NCBI GenBank assembly: GCA_028583405.1 | Contig: CM053247.1 | Coordinates: forward strand, 9,306,946-9,370,945 | Direction of reading: 5' to 3' | DNA length: 64,000 nucleotides | Origin: Pogonophryne albipinna | Taxonomy: Eukaryota > Chordata > Actinopteri > Perciformes > Artedidraconidae | Shown: positions 1 to 13,887 of the stretch, piece by piece | Layout of the letters: the number at the start of each line of letters is the position of its first letter | How positions within the stretch are numbered: the first letter of the stretch is position 1 | Made by a program: the position numbers and the translations under genes | Notes under the pieces: model-generated | Databases searched by the model: none | The model's input: only the letters and a program-made list of their open reading frames with translations | Told to the model about the DNA's origin: nothing

Positions 1-1383
1 CCCATTGTTCCAAACTATTCCTTTTGGAGAAGTAATACAGGAGTGTTTGTTTTTTTGCATTGTGAACTGTGTGACACATCTGTATGAGCTCACACACACA
101 CACAACACTTTGTCTAATTCCCTCCTAACGCCATGTGACCAGGCTGCATTAGCGCTGCCCTTAATGTTTCCAGTCAACACTGTTTAAAGGTCACTAAGTT
201 GACATTGACCTGGGAGGAGGGGGGACTTCCCGCTTTGACCCCCGCTGACACCTCGTACCTCATTACTACTGGAGAGATGATGCAGAGGTCCCATGTGAGC
301 TTTATACACACACTCTCACACACATTTCTGCTGCTGACCTTCCGCAGCAGGCGAGCACATTTCCTGATGAGTGTGTGACCAACTGAACTGGATCACCTGC
401 AGGGGTGAGAGGGGTCGGCAGTAAGAGGTTGCCCCCCTGCTGGCTCATGTTTAGCAGATTTGATTGGTTGATCCAAAAAGACTTTGGCTTCATTTGTATC
501 TCCTTTAGGTTCACATACAAACAGCTGAAATTGATATAATTAGTTTGTTTTTTGTTGGAATGGAAACAGACAGACAATATATATATATCTTTTTTTAAAG
601 AGGATGCTCCTTTTTGTACCCAGGTTATGTCTTTTTTTGTATCTTTCACATACCTTTTACATACCAAAATAATGAAAATGATCCTTTGATACCTGCCAAA
701 CATGGTTGTGTTAATCTAAAACATGATTGATATTAAACTGAATTTATTATATCAGCCATTCCATATCCCTTAACATAAGACACAAAAACCATCAAGACAA
801 ACTAGAATAATGTCCTGAAAATTAAGGATAGACAATCAGATTTTTTCAGGTATTATTCCACAGATTTTTTGCCGAGACTGATATACACATACAAAAAAAA
901 CGTTCTTCAACAATGCTGGAAACAATGTACAGGAGAAAAAAGACATGACCACAGAGGAAGACAACAAATAGGAATAAACAGCGTTTAAATGGAAAAGTAT
1001 ATCAAATATATTTGACTCGAAGGCAAAGAATGTAGAAAGTGGTCTGACTTCAGTGGAAACAAGTAAAGAGAGGGTCACAGTATGTTTTTATCTTCTGTAA
1101 GTCGTTGGTAAGTTTCTCTGTGACCAATTTGGAAATCCTGAGCACACGTTCAAGCTCCCAGGAGAAAGAAACCGATTGATTTCAGTGTTGTTGTGACCTC
1201 CCCTCCACTTTTCTCTTTGGTAACAAGCGTGTCTCCTGACCTGACCTGAACAAATTGGAACACATTGACAATCCCAACAAGAAGTAATGTATGTCGTTAC
1301 ATTTTCAAGCCCCACCTGTTCCTCATCGCTCCAATAAAATGGTAGGCCAAGCTTAAAATTGTCAAATGTATCGTTCTATAATG
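1..1383. other. Unassigned sequence
   Basis: AT-rich non-coding DNA. No ORF has recognisable protein character, and I saw no terminal inverted repeats or similarity to other parts of the window. Confidence 0.5.
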
Positions 1384-1560
1384 GGGGTCTCCAACCTTTT
1401 TTAGGATGAGGGCTACTTTCAAAAAATAAAACAAGTCGTGAGCTACTTTTACTCCTCTTTTTTTTGCAGTGTATATATTTAGCACATTTTAACATTATTA
1501 TATGACCTTTAACCTTTGTGTGCTGTTTGGGTCTGTGGGACCCGTTTTCAGTGTTTACTA
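1384..1560 (+). mobile_element. hAT-like fragment, family H, 5' part
   Basis: This stretch begins GGGGTCTCCAACCTTTTTTA and is nearly colinear with 43477-43642, where the sequence starts CAGGGGTCACCAACC. That terminus is typical of hAT elements. Homology stops near 1545, where the two copies continue differently. No 3' terminus or TSD was found, so it is a truncated copy. Confidence 0.55.
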
Positions 1561-1695
1561 AAAGAACATGTAAGCAATTTAATTATTTTAACCTGCTTTA
1601 TTTGGTGGTGGACGTCACATCCTCTAGGGGGGTCCGGGGGCATGCACCACCAGGAAGATTTAAAGTTAAATGCATCAATCTGGTGCACTTTGAGC

Positions 1696-1986
1696 TAGGG
1701 CTGCTCAATTAATCGTATTTTAATCGTAATTACGATTTTGGCTTGCAACGATTATGAAAACAACATCATCGAAATAAAACGATTTTATTTTTTTTAAATA
1801 GGTTTTTCAGTTGAATTACACTTAAAGTTCAGGGTAACCAACTGTTAAAAACATACTTTTCAAATGATTTTCTTCAATAAATTGATGTTTTCAAAAGTAA
1901 ATGGTTAATCGTTTTTTAAAATCGTGATATCAATTATTGACCCAAATAATCGAGATTATGATTTTTGCCATAATCGAGCAGCCCTC
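1696..1986. mobile_element. hAT-like MITE M (291 bp), complete
   Basis: The ends are TAGGGCTGCTCAATTA and ATAATCGAGCAGCCCTC, imperfect inverted repeats. The 8-bp sequence CTTTGAGC flanks both sides (1688-1695 and 1987-1994), which is the TSD length of hAT elements. The interior is AT-rich with no coding potential, so it is a non-autonomous element. Confidence 0.85.
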
Positions 1987-1994
1987 CTTTGAGC

Positions 1995-3205
<1,211 letters not shown>

Positions 3206-3400
3206 CCACACTTCACTCTACTGTGACATGTCTCCATGCTTTAATGTTCAAAAAGGTATTTATTTTTCTCATACTGCCTGTGCTGCAGCACCTCTTTTCA
3301 CCCTCTGTCTAAAACCAGAGCCCAGTCTGCTCTCATTGATTAGCGGCTCTGTTGGGATTGGTCAACCGCTTAGAGATGTCCCGCCCCTATGTACAAGTGT
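3206..3400 (-). mobile_element. A' family MITE fragment
   Basis: Holds the A' core in reverse orientation: a segment including GCTTTAATGTTCAAAAAGGT, then the conserved TGCTGCAGCACCTCTTTTCA and the CAGAGCCCAGTCTGCTCT block. These blocks recur at 9.6, 12.9, 17.4, 21.6, 36.7 and 54.5 kb. The terminal CCTATTATG motif is missing here. A weaker piece of the other end lies at 4395-4475. Confidence 0.75.
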
Positions 3401-4394
3401 TAGGGTGCATTCACACCTAATAGTCCGCTCTCTGGTGCGCACCAGACCACAGTTTGTTACATTGTCTCATTTTTCAGAAGGTTCGGTTTGCGTTCACACG
3501 GGCAAAACTCAAACGGACTATAAACTTTAAACACAAGTCATGTGCTCGGAAATGCTGTTCAACCATTGGTCAGACATTAAGGGGGTAAAAACGCAAATCC
3601 CAGCAATTTCTAGCGGAGCATCCGCCATGGAGCATCGGCACTTTCGGCAGGTTATTCTCATGCTGCTGTTAGTCTGGAGATCAACAGACACTAGCGGCCC
3701 GCGCATATGATTATATAATCAGACAACGTCCGTTAAAAAACATTATTACATGGCTTTGTTGAATACTCGATTCTGATTGGTCAATTCAAAACACGTGACA
3801 CGTTTTTAATCCAGAACAGACAGACCGCTGTCAAGGATTTATTGACCGTTGTTAGGGACGCTCACATCTGCACAAAGAAGTCCGTTCGATTTAACTGTAT
3901 ACAGTTTGGCTGAAACTAACTGACAAGACAAGAGCGACAAGAAAACATCGGAGAAGTAACGGGCAGAAACCCTCCTTTTTACGCAGCGGTCCAGACATAG
4001 ACATCAGACGGCTACACATATTCAGTTGCCAGTTACTTTGGCATTAGGGCAGGGATATCTAGATACTTTCCAAGGTTTGACATAATGAATTGTGCTACTT
4101 TTAAAGCAAGCAACGATGTTTTCAAATCTGTAATCAAAAAGCTCGTCAAAAACGCTATCGAAGCAGTTCCTGCCGTTGCTACGTTAGTTCAAACAGTAAC
4201 AACGGACTATTTTTCTTAGCGGATGCATGTCAATTTAAATCAATACAACTATTTTTTAAATCAATAAAATCATTTTCTAAATCCACAAAAGCATTTCGCG
4301 TCGGGCTCCTGATCAGCCTGTCGGTGTTCTTTTCCCCATAATGACTGCGCTGCTGCACATTATCCCACTTATTACAAGTTACATGAGACCTTTT
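3401..4394. mobile_element. Possible Harbinger-like insert, one end only
   Basis: Starts with TAGGGTGCATTCACACCTAA, resembling the GTGCATTCACAC termini of fish PIF/Harbinger MITEs. It separates two pieces of an A' element. No matching inverted end was found, so the boundary and the assignment are weak. There is no coding signal. Confidence 0.3.
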
Positions 4395-4475
4395 TGATAA
4401 TTAAAGCGTGGAAACATGTTACAGTAGAGGCAACAAATTCAAATATGAACCTGAAAATTAGCAGAATATATCATC
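4395..4475 (+). mobile_element. A' family MITE end fragment
   Basis: Degenerate match to the A' 3' part (AAAGCGTGGAAACATGTTACAG, then an AAATATGAACCTGAAAATTAGC-like segment) as in 21600-21670. Confidence 0.5.
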
Positions 4476-6286
<1,811 letters not shown>

Positions 6287-6530
6287 AAGTACAATCAAGT
6301 ACTTTTACTGTGTACTTTTTGAGAAATACCCTGTCAAACTCCCCTCCAGAGTACAATAATGTATGTTTTCTGCCATCTTTGATGAGAGATAAAATGATTT
6401 TTTTGCCATAAGTTCTCAGTGAAAGTGGTACTGCTGGACAGAGTACTACTTGGACTACTGCCACAAGTACAATCAAGTACTTTTATCGTGTACTTTTTGA
6501 GTAATACCCCGTCAAACTCCCCTCCAGAGT
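6287..6530. repeat. 66-bp direct duplication
   Basis: A 66-bp segment beginning AAGTACAATCAAGTACTTTT occurs at 6287-6352 and again at 6465-6530, a spacing of 178 bp. Only a few bases differ. The intervening 112 bp is not repeated. Confidence 0.85.
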
Positions 6531-7067
6531 TGGCGCACTGCCACTCCAACATCCAATCCCAGAGCTTGAAGATTAATCACGGGGACTGTAGTCCTAAACG
6601 ATAGCTGGGGATTATGGGTAGTGTAGTGTCTTCGGCCATCCTAAACTCCTAAGAGGCCTACGTCTGTTTCCGGTTATTTTTATTTTGAAATTCAGTTCCT
6701 GACGGACGCCAAAAAAGCCCGAGATTATGGAATTAAATCAATAAATAAAAGCAAGGATAATTGTGTGTTATTGGTGAGTAAATAACAGTGTGTTATTTTG
6801 AAAATAATAACAAATTAGAAGGAAAAAAAGACTGAGCCCCATTTATTTTCCTCACAGACGGCAACAAAAGTCAGACATTATACGATTTAAAATAAAAGCA
6901 ATAATTGTGGCTTGATATTGAGTAAGAACATGTTTTTATGAACCACACAGCTTCCGGTCTTCCACGACCCGACCAGAGAAAAAGACGTGCTGCAGGCACG
7001 AAACACATTACCAGTAGAAATACATTGCTTTTAAAATCGTGCTGTGCAACACGAAAAAAAGGGGGAA
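6531..7067 (-). mobile_element. THAP-transposon-related relic (J2)
   Basis: 6531-6650 is the reverse complement of 44450-44590 in element J (shared CACTACACTACCCATAATCC block). 6650-6900 then matches 46195-46420 of J directly (shared GGCCTACGTCTGTTTCCGGT and ACAAGGATAATTGTGTGTTA-type blocks, with a TTTCCTCACAG splice-acceptor-like site). Segments that are 1.6 kb apart in J are adjacent here, so J2 is either a deletion derivative or J holds later insertions. No THAP reading frame survives. Confidence 0.65.
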
Positions 7068-7193
7068 ATCGTGTTGGTGAACACGAATCAATAGATTAAA
7101 AATCGTGTTGGTGAACACGAATATCAATAGATTAAAAATCGTGTTGGTGAACACGAATATCAATAGATTAAAAATCGTGTTGGTGAACACGAA
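7068..7193. repeat. Minisatellite of 34-36 bp units
   Basis: Three full units (7068-7101, 7102-7137, 7138-7173) and a partial fourth. Each contains CGTGTTGGTGAACACG, an inverted repeat of CGTGTT/AACACG around GGTG. It lies between the J2 relic and the N2 relic. Confidence 0.9.
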
Positions 7194-7211
7194 ATGCCGT
7201 GAGACTGGGTT

Positions 7212-7615
7212 GGCCAGAGATATGGAAAATCCACCCAAATGGCCCCAGAAGAGGTTTTTTTTTGCTAAATCTGTCTATCTTGATACAGGGTACTTATTAT
7301 ATGTTGTACTTTGGATTCCTAAAGCTTTTAGTCTACTAACCCATCATCCAAGGTTAGTTTTCACTATAAGTACAAAATATTTTTTGGACGGACACTATAA
7401 TTTACAGTTTTTTACCATGTTCAATCTGAATTTTCTTTAAAATAAAAAGCATCTATATTGAATCTGACTTTTCTACATCCAACTCACAGGTTTATCATTA
7501 CTTTGAGGAAAAAGATTATTAATTTAACCCTTTTAGAAGGGAAGATATGGTCATTTGTTCTGGGAATGTCATTTTCGAGCCTGAAACCTGAAAAACAGGC
7601 TCAGGGTTTAACAGG
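7212..7615 (-). mobile_element. TTAA-type element relic N2
   Basis: Reverse-complement match to 28610-29050 of element N (shared GGATTCCTAAAGCTTTTAGT and GAAAAACAGGCTCAGGG-like blocks). It ends ...TTTAACAGG followed by TTAA at 7616-7619, the same terminus and TTAA duplication as N. The other end is lost where it joins the minisatellite. Confidence 0.75.
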
Positions 7616-7721
7616 TTAAAGGTATTATAATACTGTGTTTCAGTTTTTGAAATAATGAATATTTCAGATTTTACTCTGATATGTTTTATAAACTGTTTGT
7701 CTCTCCTCGCTCTCCCTGCAG

Positions 7722-7769
7722 TGTCGGAGCCAATCCCCCCTCAGGCTCAGGCCGTTCTCCAAACAGCGG
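7722..7769 (+). other. Candidate 48-bp host exon
   Basis: A pyrimidine-rich tract (CTCTCCTCGCTCTCCCTGCAG) precedes 48 bases ending at GCGG|GTAGGT, a reasonable acceptor and donor. The exon is a multiple of three and all three frames are open; one reads SEPIPPQAQAVLQTAG. The GC content is well above its surroundings, and no transposon match was seen. The gene is not recognised. A chance splice-site pair cannot be excluded without conservation or RNA evidence. Confidence 0.35.
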
Positions 7770-8595
7770 GTAGGTAAACACTCGAAACCCTAAATGACTT
7801 CCATGCTGAAGGAACAGGACGTACGTGCACACACAGCTGACTGTACAACACATGCCACAGATTTCGATCAAAGCACACAAAACATAGCGTGCTGATATCT
7901 TGGTTCAAAACATCACATGATATCTGGGATCAAGCGTACTGGAACTTACTAGAAAGAGAGGATTTACAAGCAGCATTACACATTGTGTTTCACAAGTTTT
8001 AAAGAATTCTCAAGGTCATTTAAAAGGTTAGACAATAGTTTTTCTATAGAGCTTTTAAATAATAATCCTGCCGCTTTCGCACATTACTAGGCTGATACCC
8101 CCTCGGTCTCAAACACATCTTTCATCTCACACTCCCTATTCTCTCTGTCAGTCTAGTGAGTGTAAAACAAACCTGGTTGAGTCTGTAATCTCATGGTTTG
8201 TGTTTCTGTGAGCGGCCCTGTGAGGTCGCTGGGCATTGAGGGTTCAGAGGTGTATCGCTGGCAGTTGTTTAATCCAGAATCAAAGCAGAGGAAAGACACC
8301 CTGCGTTGATCATTTGAGAAGCATGAGGTCAGCGCCAGGCTTTTTGTTTTCTCTCTGGCCAGGGCTACCAAAGTGCTCCTCGCATGGGGATCCAGAAGAT
8401 GATTCTTTGATGCTGGTTTTCCTGTGCCAATTACACATTTTGAAAATATGTTGATGGTGCAGCTGGCCTGAACCTTATTATACATGGTGCTTCCTTAGCA
8501 TTCATGGATAAGTCTCGTTTATTTACACCCACACTTTATTTTTTGTCTCACAGCAAGCTGCTGCCCAAAATACTCACTAGAGCACCACGTGTGTA
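7770..8595. other. Unassigned sequence
   Basis: Possible intron sequence after the candidate exon. No repeats or genes recognised. Confidence 0.4.
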
Positions 8596-9722
8596 TTAAT
8601 CCAGGGGAGTGGGGTTTCCTGTAGTGTGTTATACATGTGTGCATGTAAATGGTCTGCAAAGGCTAACATCTTAAAGTTCCCCCTGCCTGTAACACCTCCA
8701 CACTTAATAATAATAATAATAATACGTTTTATTTCGAGGCGCCTTTCAGGACACCCAAGGTCGCCTTACAGTGCATTTAAAAGTTAAAACAGCTAAAACA
8801 AAAACGGAACACAATGTAATCGAACCAACAAGGCAATACAGCAGCATAAAAGCATAAGACAGGCAAGACAAGAGTGTGGAGTGACGGAGTGAGAGGAGGA
8901 TCTGTGATAGCAGGTTGAATGTGTTTTAGAGTGAGTAGGCCAGTTTAAACAGGTGGGTTTTGAGGTGGGATTTGAATGTCGTGATGGAGTCAGACTGTTT
9001 GATGTGTGGAGGCAGAGAGTTCCATAGCCTGGGCGCGGTGCAGCTAAAAGCCCTGGCTCCCATGGTGCTAAGGCGGTAGGTGGGGACAGTCAGGAGTCCG
9101 GCTGAGGATGAGCGCAGGGAGCGGGAGGGGGTGTATTCCTGGAGGAGGTTTGAGAGATAGGTGGGGGTGAGGTTGTTGAGGGCTTTGTATGTAAGCAGAA
9201 GGTTTTTGTAGTCAATCCGGTGCTGAACAGGGAGCCAGTGAAGTTGGATGAGGATTGGGGTGATGTGGTCAGACGATTTGGTACAGGTAATGATCCGGGC
9301 AGCCGAGTTTTGAATGATTTGGAGTCTGTTGAGTAGTTTTGTGGGTAGGCCAGAGAGGATAGCATTACAGTGGTCAATCCGGGATGTGACAAATGCATTA
9401 ACCAGGATTTCGGTGCTGGATTGTGAAAGGGATGGGCGGAGTCTGGAAATGTTGCGGATATGGATACGGACTTGCGCTTCTATTGGCTAGCGCTCCAACA
9501 CATTGTAAATGATAGGCTAAGGGGCGGGACATCTCTAAAAGGTTGACCAATCACAACAGAGCCGCCAGCTAACCAATCAGAGCAGACTGGGCTCTGGTTT
9601 CAGACAGAGGGTGAAAAGAGGTGCTGCAGCACAGGCAGTATGAGAAAAATAAAGAGCTTTTTGAACATTAAAGCATGGAGACATGTCCCAGTAGAGACAC
9701 AACACACAAACATGAAACATGG
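8596..9722 (+). mobile_element. A' MITE copy interrupted by a LINE
   Basis: The left part (8600-8700: GGGGTTTCCTGTAGTGTGTT and ATGTAAATGGTCTGCAAAGG blocks) and the right part (9471-9722: ATTGGCTAGCGCTCCAACAC through GCATGGAGACATGTC) are consecutive in the intact copy at 21332-21678. Here a LINE fragment separates them at about 8705-9470. The outer ends are degraded; a TTAA lies at about 8597. Confidence 0.75.
8705..9470 (-). mobile_element. LINE 3' fragment (ORF2 C-terminus)
   Basis: Read on the minus strand, the sequence encodes the C-terminal tail typical of teleost L2/CR1-like (jockey superfamily) ORF2, including [17 protein letters not shown] and [18 protein letters not shown] segments. 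The 3' tail is (ATT)n at 8706-8723. The reverse transcriptase and endonuclease domains are absent, as expected for a 5'-truncated insertion. It sits inside an A' MITE, so it is the younger of the two. Confidence 0.75.
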
Positions 9723-10959
9723 AAATGAAATGAATTGCGAACACAGTGCTGACAAAATAACAGCACATTTTAAGGAGGATGCATTGGGTTACATTACGAT
9801 GCGTTCAAACTCTATTAAGTAAAACCTAAGAAATTGGGTAAGCTAAATTAGAAAATGATTATGATGTGTTTGAATATCTTTTATCTTGTAAAATTGCTAT
9901 GAAATGAAAATAAATTGAAGGGGATGTTTTCACTGCGCTATAAAATAGACTTTATAGGGGGATTTATGACCTGTTTAACCTTCTAACCTAATTATTTTTT
10001 TACAGTTAAAACTGTCTTCGGCGCCTTGGATGAGGGGTTCAATTGGGAACATTCTGTCCTGATACATACATACCAAACACAGTCATCTTCTAAAACTAAA
10101 GTAATGATAAAACATGAGTGATAAATGTAGCAACAGATAAGGCTAATATATTCCTGTTCTACTGATTTTGCCCAAATTACCTGCATTTTCCTATTTTTTT
10201 CAAGTTTAAACTGATTTTGACACAGATCCAATGGTTATTCATTTAATTATTTATTTGTGCAAAATGAAAAAGTCTCAAATCTTAGATGTCAAGAGCAGCC
10301 CAGAAAATATGCGTTTAATACAAACACTAATATATTTAGTCGTCAAAGGCCGAATGGAAGCACAGATCAAAGAAGATAGCGCTACCCTGTTGAATGCTTA
10401 AAGCTTACTTTGCATAGCTTGGATGTCTGCTTTGCATATATAGTAGGTTATACTGCAGACATTCAGTTGACTTCATCAGCAATACAACTGATGATTAAAC
10501 TGAAAGAAATAAAAACTTCAAATGGGGAAAATATGACCACTGGAAAGAAACTTGAAATACTTGTACTACTATTTATAAAGGCCTGATGCCTGTGGCAAAT
10601 GAATAAATAATCCATGTAAATGTCAAACATAACAGAAACTAAATTACAATAAGGATTTTAGTGGAGATAAACTTCATAACAATAATTAAAACGATGATAT
10701 AATTGTAAAATCCAGTTTGATTATTTTCATAAAAATGCAAATAAAAATGTGTGTTTGCAGCTTTCTCACGTGTGGCAGGGCACATGCTATTTAAAGTTGT
10801 ATTTTATGTATTACACTCTGTTTTGAGTTTCTACCATAGCGTGCTTCAATGTTCAAAATGTTTTTATTTGTTCATACTCTCCGTCTGAATATACCTGTAC
10901 TTACCCTCAGTCTGAAATGCAAGTACATTGCTAGGCAACAGTTTGGGACCATGTTAACT
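9723..10959. other. Unassigned sequence
   Basis: AT-rich DNA. A very degraded A'-like match (GTGCTTCAATGTTCAAAATG and following) is present near 10835-10910; otherwise nothing recognised. Confidence 0.35.
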
Positions 10960-11165
10960 TCCTGTCAGCTGATGGTAAATGGACTGTATTTATGAAGAGC
11001 TTTATCCAGTCTTTACGACCCCTGTAACACGCTTTACTACAAGTCATCATTCACACCTCATTCATACAGAGCAATGTGCCATTTCTGCTCAAGTTAGCAA
11101 TTTCACATTCACCCATTGGGAGCAACTGGTGGTTAGGTATCTTGCCCAAGGATACATCGACACGT
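10960..11165 (-). mobile_element. SINE/LINE tail fragment
   Basis: GGTAAATGGACTGTATTTAT at one end and TTGCCCAAGGATACATCGAC at the other are hallmarks of a common fish short retroposon tail lying in reverse orientation. The middle is diverged. The family assignment comes from recollection of such sequences, not from a search. Confidence 0.5.
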
Positions 11166-11346
11166 TGACTGCTTTCATCAAACTCATCATTAAATAGTTT
11201 GTTTTAAAAGATGAAAACAGTGCAGGCTTGCCATTTGAGCTGTTATATAAGGTTTAAAACGTAACCTTTCCATGATGGAGTTAGTGAAGACTCGGGCGAT
11301 GGATACACAACTGCTACTGTTCTGCTTTGAACACTGATGTCTCCAG

Positions 11347-11439
11347 GCGGTGACGCAGGAGGACAAACTGCTACAAACCCACAGAACTTGAGTCAGAGAC
11401 TGAAAATATTAAATGGGAAAAGACAATTTTCACACCAAT
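11347..11439 (+). other. Weak candidate exon
   Basis: 93 bases between GATGTCTCCAG and AAT|GTAAGG. One frame is open throughout; another reads AVTQEDKLLQTHRT then a stop, as a terminal exon could. The pyrimidine tract is poor, so this is a low-grade candidate. Confidence 0.15.
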
Positions 11440-11534
11440 GTAAGGGGTTGATATCACAAGATGTCTCATCTGATACAGGCTGTAGTGTTTCCTCATAATT
11501 ATAATACTACATATGTTCCTATCCCTCTCTTCTT

Positions 11535-11920
11535 CGAGTCCGTAGCAATCTCAGATGTCGTTCTGCCAGTATCGGGCACAGGCCACAGCTGATGGGGTAG
11601 GTTCTGCCAGGTCTTCTGGACTGCACCGGGGGGCATCGGCACATTCCAGTAGGTGGGACATTGTCTGCACTGATCCACAGCTGCACGTGTCTTCTGTGGT
11701 GTAGTTCCACTTTGCACCTCCCCTGTTCCACACGCAGTCTATTAAGTGACTTCCAGGTTGTCCAGCCAAGGTCGTGGCCACTAGCGGGGCTTTCCGTTGG
11801 TGTGATTCCTCTGTCCAGCCATTCAAGAGCTCGTGTGTCATTTCTTTGCCATTCATCTTCCCAGATGTTGGTCCTTGCTGCTTGTTTGGTTGTCCTATCC
11901 CTAACTAGCCAACATACATT
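11535..11920 (-). pseudogene. LINE ORF2 C-terminal remnant, frameshifted
   Basis: The minus strand encodes TWKSLNRLRVEQGRCK in one frame and then CSCGSVQTMSHLLEC in another. LNRLR followed by a CxCG..QTMxHxxxxC motif is the usual C-terminal signature of RTE/jockey-type retrotransposon ORF2. The frame change between the two pieces (about 11700-11715) shows decay. Reverse transcriptase motifs are not present, so this is only the end of a dead element. Confidence 0.7.
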
Positions 11921-12835
11921 TCCCCTAAAAGAAAAAATACACATTTGTTCTCATCATTAGTATTGAAAAATGTAATGGAACAGACAGAGCCAATATTTTC
12001 AAAATATGACCAAAATTGATGCTCCAACTGCTTAATGACATTTTACTATCAAACCAAAAATTTTTAGCTTTTTTTTGGTCAGAAAACTTTATTTTGGATT
12101 AATTTCAGACACACTAAGAATGTCTAGCTTCACCAACCACTTCTTTTTAAGTATACTTTTCTGTTATTTTTACACTGGTTGTTTGCCAGGACATCACAAC
12201 TGCTCAGTGATTCCACAGCGTGATCTTTTGCGTTTCGCTTGACAAATCTGTTTCCTACCAGACACTCTGATTCCGTTTTAATTTCCTCCCAGACCTAAAG
12301 CATCCCCCCATTAAAGCCCACAAGATTACTTTCCAATTCAAACAACTGTGTAGTCAGCTTTGCTTTCATGTTATAGCACAAGGTAAACACTTTCTCTTGT
12401 GATTGTAATTCCTGTAAAAGAGCTGCATGTTACTTCAGGCTGAGCCCTCAGAGGGCGGTTGAGGTAGAGAGTCCAGGGAAACTTCAATTATTACTTTAAA
12501 TGTAATCATTCCAAGATGTAGCTTGAAAATAATGTAAACCCTAATAAGCAACTTACTTGGTTTTTGAAAGCTAAGCTTAGCTTAGTTATTCATTCAATTG
12601 TTGTTTCACTTGGTTCTTGTCCATTAATCAATTCATTTAACCAATGTCTTTTGACATGAAAGTGCATAATCTTATTCAATTTAGAGACAATAACATAAGC
12701 AGGGAAATTTGAATGACATGAAATCAGCATTTCAATACATAGATTTTGAATGCATGGGGAAAATACATTTATGTTATCTTTTGACCGATCAAATAATAAA
12801 ATATAAATGGCTGCATTTGTACTAAATCCGGCCTA
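11921..12835. other. Unassigned sequence
   Basis: No gene or repeat recognised. Confidence 0.4.
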
Positions 12836-12837
12836 TT

Positions 12838-13402
12838 AAAAAGGGGCATTTTATGCTCATTTACAGGTTCATATTTGTGTTTTGTGCCTCTACTGTGACA
12901 TGTTGACATTAATGTTCAAAAAGCTCTTTATCTTTCTCATACTGCCTGTGCTGCAGCACCTTTTTTCACCCTCTGTCTGAAACCAGAGCCCAGTAAGATC
13001 TGATTGGTACAATGTGTTGGAGCACTAGCCATTAGAAGCGTGTTACATAGTGATGTCATTATGTTATGTAACTAAATAAAGGACTACAATGGAGGCGTTT
13101 CAATTTAAAATAAGTGACATAAATAATATATCAAAGTAATGAGACCTTGTAAAAATATAACTGATGGGACTGTTTTTTTTAATGTATGTTTTTTACATAA
13201 CAGTTATTATTGCACACTACAATTGGTTTATTGCACAATATTGAAACAGTCTGTATTGAGTGGGGGTCTACCAGGGGCCGTGTTGGCTGTCAAGCCTGAC
13301 CACTGCAGTCTTTATTTTAGTCTTTGCTGAACATGTACATGCACACAAAACTATGTAACACACTACAGGAAAAGGAAAACTCAAAAATGTGGCCTTTTTA
13401 AA
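12838..13402 (-). mobile_element. A' family MITE, near full length
   Basis: Starts after TTAA as AAAGGGGCATTTTATGC and ends with GTGGCCTTTT followed by TTTAAA. It carries the core in reverse orientation (AATGTTCAAAAAGCTC, TGCTGCAGCACC, CCCTCTGTCTGAAACCAGAG). The far end has the TACATGCACACAAAACTATG and CACACTACAGGAAAAG blocks. Its middle (13080-13330) is longer than in the 347-bp copy at 21.3 kb. Confidence 0.75.
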
Positions 13403-13887
13403 ACGTTTGATTTGAATGCATATAAAGTGTATATTTATTGACTGTTATTCTAAGCATTGACAGCAATCAGAATAAGGGCTTGGCAGCCGTAGTCAATCAC
13501 ACACCAATATCAAAAAAGCCGAACCAGCTATAAATACACGATCACTCATCAGCATGATGCGCTCATGACCTGGTTCATGTTGAAAGACAGAACGAGTCAC
13601 ATGCTCCAAAGAGCTGTTCAAACTAGGTCAGGGGCAGCTGTCAACAAATCACATACACTTTGACCAACTTCAGCAACATCACATGACACCATGTCCAGGC
13701 TCATAATACTGAATAAAAATGTCCTAAAAAGGGTCACTAAAAGTTGAAAATGTGACCTAGAATTGCTTTGGGATGAACTGAAGTTTAAAATTATTTCAGC
13801 GGCAGCATAAACAGAGCTTAAATATTTGGGGATTTTTAGATAGAGATTTTTTACAGTGTGCACCCTTGATCTAATCTGAGTTGGCAC
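13403..13887. other. Unassigned sequence
   Basis: No gene or repeat recognised up to the TSD of element L. Confidence 0.4.

Noticed and set aside
7105..7440. 111-codon ORF with repeated VLVNTNINRLKI
   Set aside because: Translation of the 36-bp minisatellite running into N2.
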